Positions 18,090 through 27,595 of a stretch of 64,000 bases of DNA are shown one piece after another. Within the stretch, counting starts at the first letter, position 1. Each line of letters starts with the position of its first letter. Made by a program: the position numbers and the translations under genes. Below the pieces are notes generated by a model, which made no database searches, was not told the origin of the DNA, and saw only the letters and a program-made list of their open reading frames with translations. Source of the DNA: Streptomyces tendae (GTDB lineage Bacteria; Actinomycetota; Actinomycetes; Streptomycetales; Streptomycetaceae); NCBI RefSeq assembly GCF_014650435.1, contig NZ_BMUY01000003.1, positions 682,001 through 746,000 on the forward strand, given 5' to 3'.

Positions 18090-19712
18090 TCAGCCTCCGC
18101 TGGAGCCGCCCAGGTCCCCGATCCAGTCGGTCACGGTGGTGAACCAGTCGGTGAGCTGGTCCCAGTAGCCCTTGCCGGTGCCGATCCAGTCCTGCAGCGG
18201 GCTCAGCTCCCAGACGAGCCAGCCGGCCACGAACAGGATGACGACGGTGACCAGGCACCCCTTGAGGCAGCCCAGGCCCGGGATGCGCATGGGGTTGGCG
18301 CTGCGCTGCCGCGGCGGCCTGGGCTCGCGCCGGGGCGGCTGCGGCTCGGGCGCGGGCGGCGGGGCGTACCGCTGCGGCTGCTGGGGCTGCGGGGTGGCGT
18401 ACCGCTGCGGCTGTTGCTGCTGCGGGTAGCCGTAGCCGGGCTGCTGGGGCGGCGGGGCCTGGCGGGGCTGCTGCGGCGGGCGGGAGACCTGCCGCTGGGG
18501 GCGGCGGCGCAGCGGGTCCTGGTTCGGGTCGAGGTACTGGACCTGCGTCTGCTCGTTGCGGTCGCGGGCGGCACGGAGCTGGTTCTGCCAGGGGTGCGGG
18601 TCCTCGGGGCCGCCCTGTCCCGGGGCGCCCGGCTGTCCCGGGGGCACCGGCGGCATGACGGCGGTCGGGTCGGGGGCGCCGGTGTTCGGGAGGACGGCGG
18701 TGGGGTCGGCGGCGCCCGCCGGGCCCGAGGTGTGCGGCAGCACACTGGTCGCGCCGTTCGGGTCGTAGGCGGAGTCGGGGCTGCCTGGGACCTGGGCGGG
18801 CGCGGGGTCGGGGGCCAGGAGCACGCCCACGTTCTCCGCGGCGCCGATCTGCGCGCTGTTCGCGTGCACGCCGATGCCCTCGGCGACGACGCGCAGGCCG
18901 CGGGCGAGGTTCTCCGCGCTGGGACGGTCGTCCGGGTTCTTGCGCAGGCAGCGCTCGATGACCGTCCACAGCGGGTCGGGGACGGTGGAGGGGCGGCGCG
19001 GTTCGGCGCTCAGGTGCTGGTGCAGCACCTCGAGGGCGGAGCCGCCGCCGAACGGGGGACGGCCGGTGACCAGCTCGTACAGCAGGATGCCGGCGCCGTA
19101 CACGTCGACGGCGGAGGTCTGCGGGCGGCCCTCGGCGGACTCCGGCGCGACGTACGCGGGCGTGCCGACGAACTCGTGGGTGCGGGTGAGGCCGGGCGAG
19201 TCGGCGAGGCGGGCGATGCCGAAGTCGGTGAGCATCGGGTGCATCTCGCCGCCGGTCTGCTTCAGCAGGACGTTGGCCGGCTTCAGGTCGCGGTGGACGA
19301 CGCCGTCGGCGTGGCTGGCGGCCAGCGCGTCGGCGATCTGCGCGGTGAGCAGGGCGGCGGCAACCGGGGTGAGCGGCCCGTTTTCACGCAGGTAGCGGTG
19401 CAGGTCGGGGCCGTCGATGAGGTCCATGACGAGGGCCAGCAGCTCGCCCTCGACGACCAGGTCGCGGACCCGGACGATGTTGGGGTGGGTGAGCCGGAGC
19501 AGGACGGAACGCTCGCGCAGGAAGCGCATCACGATGTCGGCGTCGCTCGCGAGCTCTTCCTTGAGGACCTTGATCGCGACGGTCTCGCCGGGCTGTCCGG
19601 CCACGGCCGCCTCGGCGCCCGCGGTCTCCCGCTGGCGGGCACGCCAGACGGTGCCCGTGGCGCCGCGGCCGAGGGGCTCCTCGAGGAGGTACTTGCTGCC
19701 GACGGGCCGCAC
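18090..19712 (-). CDS. pkaA: Membrane Ser/Thr protein kinase (PkaA-like) with TxVLP-containing linker
   Basis: A 540-residue kinase: GRGATGTVWRA, Lys48 in VAIKVL, HRDLKPAN (Asp142), DFG (163-165), GTPAYVAPE. After the kinase domain (to about 280) a linker carries TSVLP (Thr322), TAVLP (Thr338) and TAVMP (Thr350), then long Pro/Gln/Tyr-rich tracts. A single membrane segment near 488-508 follows (LKGCLVTVVILFVAGWLVW), and a short Trp/Gly-rich outside tail (WIGTGKGYWDQLTDWF). A threonine followed at +3 by Leu/Met suits FHA-domain recognition, and an FHA protein is encoded divergently 408 bp away. It lies 105 bp upstream of pkaB on the same strand. Confidence 0.93.
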   Translation of the reverse strand: MRPVGSKYLLEEPLGRGATGTVWRARQRETAGAEAAVAGQPGETVAIKVLKEELASDADIVMRFLRERSVLLRLTHPNIVRVRDLVVEGELLALVMDLIDGPDLHRYLRENGPLTPVAAALLTAQIADALAASHADGVVHRDLKPANVLLKQTGGEMHPMLTDFGIARLADSPGLTRTHEFVGTPAYVAPESAEGRPQTSAVDVYGAGILLYELVTGRPPFGGGSALEVLHQHLSAEPRRPSTVPDPLWTVIERCLRKNPDDRPSAENLARGLRVVAEGIGVHANSAQIGAAENVGVLLAPDPAPAQVPGSPDSAYDPNGATSVLPHTSGPAGAADPTAVLPNTGAPDPTAVMPPVPPGQPGAPGQGGPEDPHPWQNQLRAARDRNEQTQVQYLDPNQDPLRRRPQRQVSRPPQQPRQAPPPQQPGYGYPQQQQPQRYATPQPQQPQRYAPPPAPEPQPPRREPRPPRQRSANPMRIPGLGCLKGCLVTVVILFVAGWLVWELSPLQDWIGTGKGYWDQLTDWFTTVTDWIGDLGGSSGG

Positions 19713-20120
19713 GTCATGCGCTCCTAGTTGCTTGCTGGCTGTTCGGACCCACTGTCGCAGAAGCGGTCGGTCGACGGTGGATCCCAGTCGGACCCAACTG
19801 TAGTGCCGCCTCCGGGCCAGGTTCGAAGGAAAGACGCTCGACCCGGTCCCTTGGTTGCCGCTGCACGCACGTGACCGATCTCAAGCGGGCGGTATTCGAT
19901 CATCCGCGGCTCAGCTGTCAGGCATTTTTGGGGGCAGAGCCGACCAATCAAGATCATTTGACGGAGGAGGGCGGGCGCGTTGTCAGTGGCAGGTGCGAGG
20001 ATGCGTGCAGTACTGGCCGACGTGCTCGTGTGACGGTGGGGGAAGTCCGCGGTGGGGGGACCGTGGTGACGGCTTCTGTCCCGGCGTGCGGGCGCCCGCG
20101 CGAAGGGACCGCTTACGGCG
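19713..20120. other. Divergent promoter region between pkaA and the FHA-ATPase gene
   Basis: This 408-bp intergenic region must hold promoters in both directions. It is AT-richer than its surroundings around 19900-19960. A strong Shine-Dalgarno-like GGAGGAGGG (19963-19971) is followed eight bases later by a TTG-initiated frame of 17 codons ending in TGA at 20031-20033. That frame is a possible leader peptide for the plus-strand gene. No other structure is convincing. Confidence 0.5.
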
Positions 20121-23100
20121 ATGCAGATCCGGCTGACCGTCGTAGACCCGCTGGGCCCGCATGCTTCGGCTGCTCCTGATCCGGTGGGGGCCCGTGCCGC
20201 GCGAAGTGACGTACTCGTCACCGCACCGGCGGGCACCGCCCTGGCAGCGGTCGCCTCCGCGCTGGCCGCCACACTCCCCGGCGAGGGCCCGGGATCCGGC
20301 CAGGTGGTGCTCTACGCCGGGGCGCAGCGCCTCGACGCCCAGCGCAGCACCCTGGGCGAGCCCCCGCTGATCGACGGCGCCGTGCTCTGCCTGGGCGCCC
20401 CCGGCGAGCCCGACCCGCACACCGAGCCGGCCGACGTCCCCGCCCAGCTCCATGTGGTCGCGGGCCCCGACGCGGGCGGCGTCCACCTGCTGCACGGCGG
20501 CCAGATCCGGCTCGGCCGCTCCGCCGACGCCGACGTCGCGCTCGACGACCCGGACGTCTCCCGGATGCACTGCGCCGTGACCGTCGGTCCCGACGCCCGC
20601 GTCTCCGTCGCCGACCTGGGCTCCACCAACGGCACCACCCTGGACGGCGCCCGCGTGGGCGACCGCCCGGTCCGCTTCGCGCCGGGTGCGCTGCTGCGGA
20701 TCGGCGAGTCGGCCCTGCGGCTCGTGCCGGTGCCGCCGGCGGCGGAAGTGCGGGTGGAGACGGCGCCGGACGGAGAGGGCCACGTACGGCTGTCCGGGCT
20801 CCGGACGCCCGCGTCGGGCGACGGAGAGGGCGACACGGTGGCCCACGCGCGCGTGGCCGACGGCGCCGAGGGACGGGTGCGCGGCGCGGACGGCGGCTCC
20901 CGCGCGGCGGGCCCGGTCCGCGCCGCCGAGGGCCGCCCGACCGGACCGGACGGACCGACCGGACCGACGCGATTCACCCGGGTGACGGGCGGGGGCGCCG
21001 GGAGCGTCCACGGGACCGCCGCGACGGACGGGACCGCACCGGACACCGCGCCCCACGGCACGGGACCGGACGGCACGCCCCGGCCCCGCGGCCGCACCCA
21101 CCACGCGTACGGCACCTCCGGGTACGAGACGGGCCGGGTGCCCGTCGAGCCGCCGCAGGTCCCCGGCCAGGGCGGCGCGCCCCGCATCGAGAGCCACGGC
21201 ACCGGCCCCACGGCGGGACTGCCCCGGCAGTCGCCCACCGGAGGCGAGACGCACGGCGGCGCGCGGGGCGCGGGGTCGTACGCGACCGGCGGCCCCGCCG
21301 CGGGCGCTCCCCGCACCGACGGACCCGACACGGACGCCTACGGCGCGCCGGCCCAGCGGGCACGCGGCCAGAACCCGTACGGCCAGAGCGCCCCAGGCCA
21401 GGACTCGTACGGGGCTGGCCCCGGCACGCCCGGCGCCGACACAGTGGGCACACCCCACCCCGCCGGGACCGGCCCCGGCGACTACGGCGCACCCGACCCC
21501 CGGGCACGCGACCGGGGCGCGACAGATACGGGCACGGACGGTGGGGGCGCTGCCCGCGCGGCCGCGGCCGGCACCGGCGTCTCCCGTACGGGCGCGGCCG
21601 GTACGGCGGCCCCCGACGCCGGCTCCGCCCCCGGCCCGGAAGGCGATGTCGGCCCGGACGCCCGTACCGCCCGGGAGCGCGGCACCGGCCGTGACGGCGC
21701 TCCGGGCGCCCGCTCCGGACGCAAAGGGACTCCCCTGCGCGGTACCGACGTGCCGCAGGAGGTGCGCAGGCGCGGTGGGATAGGAGCGTGGGCGCGGCGG
21801 CTGACCGGCGGGCGCGGAGCTGCTCCGGAGGCCGCCGCGCCCGGCACGCAGGCGCCCGAAGAGGTAGGAAGCGGGCCGGCACCGGCGCCCCCGTCCGGCC
21901 TCTCCCACGCCCCGGAGACCTGGCCGGACCCCGCGTCGCTGCTGCTGACGGCGCTGGGACCGGGGCCGCGGCTGTGGGAGCGCGGCCCCGGCCACCCGGA
22001 GGCGCTCACCGTGCGGCTCGGCACGGCCGACCGGGTGGTGCCGGGCGGTGACGCCCCGCTGCCCGCGGTGCCGGTGACCGCCGACCTGCGCGAGGTGGGC
22101 GCGCTCGGCCTCGCGGGCCCGCGGGAGCGGCTCACCGGGCTGGCCCGTTCGGTGCTGGCCCAGCTTGCCGCGCTGCACTCCGCGGACGCCCTGGAGATCG
22201 TGCTGATCAGCGCGGACCGTTCCCGTCCGCTTGCCGAGCGGACGGCCGAGTGGTCCTGGCTGGGCTGGCTGCCGCAGGTGCGCCCGGGACACGGCCAGGA
22301 CTGCCGCCTGCTGCTCGCCCACGACCGCGAACAGGCCACGGCCCGCGCCTCCGAACTCCTCCGCCGCCTGGACGACCGCCTCGCGGACGAAGCCCGGCCC
22401 GGGGCGCGCCCCCACGGCACGAGCGAAGACCCGGCGACGACGGTGGCGGCGACGACGGACCCGGCGGCGACCGCGAACTCGGTCCGCCCGCAGCCCTCCT
22501 GGGCACGGCCCGACGCGGGAGCCGACCCTTCCAGCGGCTTCACCGGGCCGTACACGGTGGTCGTCGTGGACGGGGACCCCGGCGGTGCCGACGTGCGCGA
22601 GGCGGTGGCGCGGCTGGCCCTGGAGGGGCCGCGCGCCGGCGTCCACGTGGTGTGCCTCGCCGAGACGGCCGCCGCCTCCCCCACCTCCCCGGTGACGCGG
22701 ACCTACGAGGCGGCCTGCGCGGTGTCGCCGGTGTTCCGGGAGTGCGGTGCCGTGGCGCTGCTCAGCGGCGACGTGGCGACGACCCTGCGCCTGCTGCGCG
22801 TCGCCCGCACGGGCACCAACGCGGGCGCGGACACCCCGGCCGCTCCCGCCGGGCCGGTCGGTCACGGCACCCTCGGCACGGTGGACGCCGTCTCCCTGCC
22901 CTGGGCCGAGCGGTTCGCACGCGCCCTGGCCCCGCTGCGCACGGACAGCGCCGGAGGCGGTGGCGAGCACCACGCGCGCGTGTCCGCACCGCTCCCCCAG
23001 ACGGCCCGGCTCCTCGACGAACTGGGCCTGGCCCGTGCCACCCCGGCCTCCCTGATGGCCCGCTGGGCCGCCGCGGCCGACGACACGGAGTCGCTCGGAG

Positions 23101-24140
23101 GGCGCGCGCAGGCGGTGCTGGGCGCCGGTCCGCGCGGCCCCGTCCCGGTCGACCTGGCCGCCGAGGGCCCGCACCTGCTCGTCGAGGGGCCGCCCGGCAG
23201 CGGCCGCACCGAGCTGCTGCGGGCGCTCGTCGCCTCGCTCGCCTCCGCCGAGCGCCCCGACCGGCTCGGCGTCGTCCTCATGGACGGCCGCGACAGCGTG
23301 AGTTCGGGCGGCGCCCACGGCGAGGGCCTGCGCGTGTGCACGGACGTACCGCACGTCACCACCCACCTCACCGCCAACGACCCCGTGCGGATGCGGGAGT
23401 TCGCGCAGTCGCTGAGCGCCGAGCTGAAGCGGCGCGCCGAGCTGCTCGGGCGCTCCGACTTCGCCGAGTGGCACACGGGACGCGAGGTGTCGGGCCGACT
23501 GGTCACCCAGCGCACACCGACCACGGCGGCGCCCGCGCCGGGCTCCGACTCCGGGGACGTCGAGTCCCCGCCCAGCTCCACCCTGCGCCTGCGGCCCGCC
23601 GCCAAGCGCCGCACGGGACCCGTTCCGCCGCTCCCCCGCCTGGTCGTGGTCGTCGACGACCTCGACGCGCTCGTGGCGCCCCCGCTCGGTTCCCCCGGGC
23701 GGCCCGCGGCGGGGTCGGTGATGCGGGCCCTGGAGGCCGTAGCGCGGGAGGGCGAGCGGCTCGGCGTCCACCTGGTGGCGGCGACCGCCCCCGGCGGCCG
23801 TACGGAGAACACGGAACCGGCCCTGCGCGCGACCCTGCGCGTCACCCTGGACACACCGGTGCCGGGCCCGGACGAACCGGCGCCCGGGCGCGGGAGGCTG
23901 GCCCGCCCCGACGGTCGCACCACCGTCTTCCAGGGCGGCCGCGTCACCGGCCGCATCCCGCGCACGGCGACCCTGCGCCCCACGGTGGTCCCCCTGGAGT
24001 GGCACCGGATGGGCGACCCGCCCACCCGCCGCCCGGTACGCGAACTGGGCAACGGCCCCACCGACCTGGCCCTCCTGGCCAGCGCCCTGGAGCGGGCGGC
24101 CCGGGAGGTCTCGGCCGCGGAGGTCCCCTCACTCCTGTGA
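20121..24140 (+). CDS. FHA-domain FtsK/SpoIIIE-type ATPase (EccC-like)
   Basis: A 1,339-residue protein. An N-terminal ubiquitin-like or start domain (1-95) precedes an FHA domain (about 109-201) with phosphothreonine-binding residues LGRS (Arg133), SRMH (Ser147-His150) and STNGT (Asn170). Residues about 215-560 are a Gly/Thr/Pro-rich disordered tract. The second half resembles the tandem ATPase modules of type VII EccC/FtsK proteins. A degenerate module lies at about 610-900. The C-terminal one has GPPGSGRT (1023-1030), where Walker A lysine is arginine, and Walker B VVVVDDLDAL (near 1174-1184). No WXG100, EccB, EccD or mycosin gene is visible nearby. The divergent kinase pair suggests the FHA domain reads kinase phosphorylation (inference). 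Confidence 0.88.
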   Translation: MQIRLTVVDPLGPHASAAPDPVGARAARSDVLVTAPAGTALAAVASALAATLPGEGPGSGQVVLYAGAQRLDAQRSTLGEPPLIDGAVLCLGAPGEPDPHTEPADVPAQLHVVAGPDAGGVHLLHGGQIRLGRSADADVALDDPDVSRMHCAVTVGPDARVSVADLGSTNGTTLDGARVGDRPVRFAPGALLRIGESALRLVPVPPAAEVRVETAPDGEGHVRLSGLRTPASGDGEGDTVAHARVADGAEGRVRGADGGSRAAGPVRAAEGRPTGPDGPTGPTRFTRVTGGGAGSVHGTAATDGTAPDTAPHGTGPDGTPRPRGRTHHAYGTSGYETGRVPVEPPQVPGQGGAPRIESHGTGPTAGLPRQSPTGGETHGGARGAGSYATGGPAAGAPRTDGPDTDAYGAPAQRARGQNPYGQSAPGQDSYGAGPGTPGADTVGTPHPAGTGPGDYGAPDPRARDRGATDTGTDGGGAARAAAAGTGVSRTGAAGTAAPDAGSAPGPEGDVGPDARTARERGTGRDGAPGARSGRKGTPLRGTDVPQEVRRRGGIGAWARRLTGGRGAAPEAAAPGTQAPEEVGSGPAPAPPSGLSHAPETWPDPASLLLTALGPGPRLWERGPGHPEALTVRLGTADRVVPGGDAPLPAVPVTADLREVGALGLAGPRERLTGLARSVLAQLAALHSADALEIVLISADRSRPLAERTAEWSWLGWLPQVRPGHGQDCRLLLAHDREQATARASELLRRLDDRLADEARPGARPHGTSEDPATTVAATTDPAATANSVRPQPSWARPDAGADPSSGFTGPYTVVVVDGDPGGADVREAVARLALEGPRAGVHVVCLAETAAASPTSPVTRTYEAACAVSPVFRECGAVALLSGDVATTLRLLRVARTGTNAGADTPAAPAGPVGHGTLGTVDAVSLPWAERFARALAPLRTDSAGGGGEHHARVSAPLPQTARLLDELGLARATPASLMARWAAAADDTESLGGRAQAVLGAGPRGPVPVDLAAEGPHLLVEGPPGSGRTELLRALVASLASAERPDRLGVVLMDGRDSVSSGGAHGEGLRVCTDVPHVTTHLTANDPVRMREFAQSLSAELKRRAELLGRSDFAEWHTGREVSGRLVTQRTPTTAAPAPGSDSGDVESPPSSTLRLRPAAKRRTGPVPPLPRLVVVVDDLDALVAPPLGSPGRPAAGSVMRALEAVAREGERLGVHLVAATAPGGRTENTEPALRATLRVTLDTPVPGPDEPAPGRGRLARPDGRTTVFQGGRVTGRIPRTATLRPTVVPLEWHRMGDPPTRRPVRELGNGPTDLALLASALERAAREVSAAEVPSLL

Positions 24141-24204
24141 TGCGTGTCCCATCCCGGCTCGGTCTCCCCGGACACCCCTTGAACCACACCGTCAGGAGGA
24201 ACCG

Positions 24205-24654
24205 GTGTCATACCCGCAACCGCTCACGCCCGAGGAGAAACCGGCCGCCGAGAAGCCGACCGAGGCAGAACTCGGCGAGACGGAACTCGCCGAGGCGAAG
24301 CAGCGGTTGCACCTCCCGCCCATCGTCGTGATCTGCGGCTCCACCCGTTTCATGACCGAGATGGCCGAGGCCGACCTGCGGGAGACCTGCGCCGGAAGGA
24401 TCGTCGTCAGGCCGGGTGTCGACATGAAGTCGCCGCACGGGCTCCGGTCCGGCCCTGCCGAGGCCGACGCGTTGAAGACCCGGCTCGGCGAGCTGCACCG
24501 AGCGAAGATCAGGCTCGCCGACGAGGTGCTCGTGGTCGGCCCCTACGTCGGAGACAGCACCCGGGCCGAAATCACCTACGCCCGGTCGCTGGGCAAGCCC
24601 GTGCGGTTCACGCACCCCGAAGCCGACCCCGGCGCCTGTCCCCCCGCTCCCTGA
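24205..24654 (+). CDS. Nucleoside 2-deoxyribosyltransferase-like protein
   Basis: The GTG at 24205 is preceded by AGGAGGA (24194-24200). The product has 149 residues. An acidic N-terminal tail of about 38 residues leads to a small Rossmann-like domain with IVVICGSTRFMTEM, then LADEVLVVGPYVGDSTRAEITYARSLGKPV. That last pattern, a strand, VxxY-GDS and then a helix with a conserved Glu, is typical of the nucleoside deoxyribosyltransferase/DUF4406 superfamily that also occurs in actinophages. True enzymatic activity cannot be claimed. It starts 64 bp after the FHA-ATPase stop and may be cotranscribed. Confidence 0.7.
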   Translation: MSYPQPLTPEEKPAAEKPTEAELGETELAEAKQRLHLPPIVVICGSTRFMTEMAEADLRETCAGRIVVRPGVDMKSPHGLRSGPAEADALKTRLGELHRAKIRLADEVLVVGPYVGDSTRAEITYARSLGKPVRFTHPEADPGACPPAP

Positions 24655-24813
24655 CCCTCAGCACCCGCGCCGGGTGCCCGATCACGGTCACGACGCGGTC
24701 ACGAAAGCCCTCTTGACAGCGGACGCGCCCTTGCCGCCCTCACCCCCCTGGCGTACACCAGAGCGCACGGAACAGCGCCGAGCGTTCGACGATGAACGAA
24801 GAACGGGGCAGTG

Positions 24814-26217
24814 ATGCGCACGAGCAGCACCATCCGGACAGGCAGAACCGTCAAGAGGACCACCCGCGCCGCCGCCACCCTCGCCGTGGCGGCACTCGCC
24901 CTCTCGCTCACCGCGTGCGGCGGCGACGACGACAACGGCGGCGGCGGCGGTGACAACGGCGACAAGGACGGCGGCACCAAGGCACCGGCCTCCTCCGTCA
25001 CCCTCCCCAAGCTGGACGGCGAGAGCCTGGAGGTCGCCGCCGTCTGGACGGGCACCGAGCAGAAGAACTTCAAGCAGGTCCTCACCGAGTTCGAGAAGCG
25101 CACCGGCGCCAAGGTGACCTTCGTGCCCGCCCAGGACCCGATCATCAACTTCCTCGGCTCGAAGATCGCGGGCGGCGCCCCGCCGGACGTGGCGATGCTC
25201 CCACAGCCCGGCGCCATCAAGCAGGCCGTGGACAAGGGCTGGGCCAAGCCGCTGGGCGCCGAGGCGACCAAGGAGCTGGGCGAGAACTACTCGCAGGGCT
25301 GGCAGGACATCGGCAAGGTCGGCGGCAAGCAGTACGGCGTGTACTACAAGGCCGCCAACAAGTCGCTGATCTGGTACAACGCGCAGGTCTTCGAGAACGC
25401 GGGCGCCGCCGAGCCCAAGACCTGGGACGAGCTGCTCGACACGGCCCAGATGGTCTACGACTCGGGCGTCGCCCCGTTCTCCGTGGGCGGCGCGGACGGC
25501 TGGACGCTCACCGACTGGTTCGAGAACGTCTACCTCTCGCAGGCGGGCCCGGAGAAGTACGACCAGCTCGCCAAGCACGAGATCAAGTGGACGGACCCGT
25601 CCGTGAAGGAGGCCCTGACCACCCTCGCGGAGATCTGGGGCAAGAAGGACTTCGTCGCGGGCGGCGCGTCCGGCGCGCTCCAGACGGAGTTCCCGGCCTC
25701 GGTGACGCAGACCTTCACCGGGGGCGACCAGCCCAAGGCGGGCATGGTCTACGAGGGCGACTTCGTGCAGGTCAACATCGGCGAGACGAAGGCGAAGGTC
25801 GGCACGGACGCGAAGGTGTTCCCGTTCCCGGCCGTGGGCGACACCGCGCCGGTGGTGTCCGGCGGCGACGCGGCCGTGGTCTTCAAGGACTCCAAGGCGG
25901 CGCAGGCGCTGGCCACCTGGCTGGCCTCGCCGGACGCGGCGGCGATCCAGGCGAAGCTCGGCGGGTTCCTCTCGCCCAACAAGAGCGTGGACGCTTCCGT
26001 GTACCCGAACGAGGTGCAGAAGAAGATCGCCGACGCGCTGATCGCGGCCGGTGACGACTTCCGCTTCGACATGTCGGACCAGGCCCCGCAGGCGTTCGGC
26101 GGCACTCCCGGCAAGGGCGAGTGGAAGACGCTCCAGGACTTCCTCAAGAACCCGAAGGACGTCGCGGGCGCCCAGGCGAAGCTGGAGGCGGACGCGGCCG
26201 CCGCCTACGGGGGCTGA
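24814..26217 (+). CDS. Carbohydrate ABC transporter substrate-binding lipoprotein
   Basis: A 467-residue family-1 extracellular solute-binding protein. The lipoprotein signal ends in LSLTAC (lipid-modified Cys35) and is followed by a Gly/Asp/Asn-rich linker. The binding domain contains the sugar-binding-protein patterns VTFVPAQDPIINFLGSKIAG, PDVAMLPQPG and WYNAQVFENAGAAEPKTWDEL. The codon just before is GTG, so the start may be 24811 instead of 24814. It heads a three-gene importer (binding protein, two permeases) with five bases or an overlap between genes. There is no ATPase gene; in streptomycetes such importers share the MsiK ATPase. The overall likeness is to alpha-glucoside (AglE) type binders, but the sugar is unproven. 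Confidence 0.92.
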   Translation: MRTSSTIRTGRTVKRTTRAAATLAVAALALSLTACGGDDDNGGGGGDNGDKDGGTKAPASSVTLPKLDGESLEVAAVWTGTEQKNFKQVLTEFEKRTGAKVTFVPAQDPIINFLGSKIAGGAPPDVAMLPQPGAIKQAVDKGWAKPLGAEATKELGENYSQGWQDIGKVGGKQYGVYYKAANKSLIWYNAQVFENAGAAEPKTWDELLDTAQMVYDSGVAPFSVGGADGWTLTDWFENVYLSQAGPEKYDQLAKHEIKWTDPSVKEALTTLAEIWGKKDFVAGGASGALQTEFPASVTQTFTGGDQPKAGMVYEGDFVQVNIGETKAKVGTDAKVFPFPAVGDTAPVVSGGDAAVVFKDSKAAQALATWLASPDAAAIQAKLGGFLSPNKSVDASVYPNEVQKKIADALIAAGDDFRFDMSDQAPQAFGGTPGKGEWKTLQDFLKNPKDVAGAQAKLEADAAAAYGG

Positions 26218-26221
26218 CGCC

Positions 26222-27595
26222 ATGACGTCGGCCACGGCGGCGGGGACCGGACCGGCCCCCGAGGGCCCACCGGTCCCCGCCGCCCCCAGGACACCCAAGT
26301 CGCGCAAGAGCGTGACCGGCACCCGCAGGTCCGTGGCGGCACTGTTCCTGCTGCCCGCCCTGGTGCTGCTCGGCGCGCTCGTGGTCTACCCGATCGGGTA
26401 CTCGCTGATCCGCAGCTTCTACGACCAGTCCGGCGACTCCTTCGCCGGGTTCGACAACTACGAGACGCTGTTCACCGACGACGGCATCCGCACCGCCCTG
26501 AAGAACAACGTCATCTGGGTGGTGTTCGCGCCGACGGTCGCCACCGCGCTCGGTCTGATCTTCGCGGTGCTGACCGAACGCATCCGCTGGGGCACGGCGT
26601 TCAAGCTGGTCGTCTTCATGCCGATGGCCATCTCGATGCTCGCGGCCGGCATCATCTTCCGGCTGGTGTACGACCAGGACCCGGACAAGGGCGTCGCCAA
26701 CGCGGTGTGGGTCGGGGTGCACGACACGTTCGCCGAGTCGTCCGCGTTCCCGAAGGCGCACCCGGGCCGCGACTCGCCGCTGAAGCCCGCGGGCGGCGGC
26801 GCGTTCATCACGAAGCAGCCGGTGACCGCGGGCACCCCGGTCGTCCTGCCCCTCGTGGGCGTCGCCCCCGACCTGATGCCCGACGACGCCGAGAAGGCCG
26901 CGACCGCCCGGCCCGCGGACGGCAAGGTCACCGGCACCACCTGGCAGGACTTCACCCGCGGCAAGGGCGTCGGCAAGCTGGGCGGCGTCGACGCGGCCGA
27001 GCTGGGCTATGCCGGGATGAGGATCGAGGCGGTCAAGGACGGCGAGGTCGTCGCGACGGCCACGGCGGCCGGCGACGGCACGTTCACGCTGCCCGAAGCG
27101 GCCGACGGGGCGCTGCTGAGGCTGCCCGGCGACAACTTCAAGGAGCCGTACAACGGCCTGAACTGGCTCGGCCCCTCTTTGGTCACCCCGGCGATCATCG
27201 GATCGTACGTGTGGATGTGGGCGGGCTTCGCGATGGTGCTGATCGCGGCGGGCCTGGCCGGCATGCCCCGGGAGCTCCTGGAGGCCGCCCGGGTCGACGG
27301 CGCCAACGAGTGGCAGGTCTTCCGGCGGGTCACGGTGCCGCTGCTCGCACCGGTCCTCGCGGTCGTCGTCGTCACCCTGATGATCAACGTGCTGAAGGTC
27401 TTCGACCTGGTCTTCATCATCGCCCCGGGCTCCTCCCAGGACGACGCGAACGTGCTCGCCCTGGAGCTGTACCGCAAGGGCTTCGCCTCGGACCAGCCGG
27501 GCGTCGCCAGCGCCATCGCGGTGTTCCTGCTGCTCCTGGTCATCCCGGTGATGTGGTTCAACGTACGGCGACTGAGGCGGGAGGTGCGGCGATGA
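26222..27595 (+). CDS. Sugar ABC permease (MalF-type) with large extracytoplasmic insertion
   Basis: A 457-residue permease, against about 300 for the usual family member. The core is standard: six-helix binding-protein-dependent transport fold with the EAA loop EAARVDGANEWQVFRRVTVP. The extra roughly 150 residues (about 160-310) lie between two membrane segments and include a stretch (MRIEAVKDGEVVATATAAGD, then GTFTLPEAADGALLRLPG) that reads like a small beta-sandwich of the carboxypeptidase-regulatory type. MalF of E. coli carries an unrelated P2 loop at a similar place that touches the binding protein. It starts five bases after the binding-protein stop and ends in an ATGA overlap with the next permease. 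Confidence 0.9.
   Translation: MTSATAAGTGPAPEGPPVPAAPRTPKSRKSVTGTRRSVAALFLLPALVLLGALVVYPIGYSLIRSFYDQSGDSFAGFDNYETLFTDDGIRTALKNNVIWVVFAPTVATALGLIFAVLTERIRWGTAFKLVVFMPMAISMLAAGIIFRLVYDQDPDKGVANAVWVGVHDTFAESSAFPKAHPGRDSPLKPAGGGAFITKQPVTAGTPVVLPLVGVAPDLMPDDAEKAATARPADGKVTGTTWQDFTRGKGVGKLGGVDAAELGYAGMRIEAVKDGEVVATATAAGDGTFTLPEAADGALLRLPGDNFKEPYNGLNWLGPSLVTPAIIGSYVWMWAGFAMVLIAAGLAGMPRELLEAARVDGANEWQVFRRVTVPLLAPVLAVVVVTLMINVLKVFDLVFIIAPGSSQDDANVLALELYRKGFASDQPGVASAIAVFLLLLVIPVMWFNVRRLRREVRR

Noticed and set aside
19983..24005. Very long open frame antisense to the FHA-ATPase gene
   Set aside because: Such frames arise from extreme GC bias opposite real genes. The translation is Gly/Arg/Ala/Val-rich without motifs, whereas the plus frame has FHA and ATPase signatures.
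24713..24718. TTGACA -35 element upstream of the sugar-binding protein
   Set aside because: The hexamer is perfect, but no acceptable -10 sequence lies 16-19 bases downstream.
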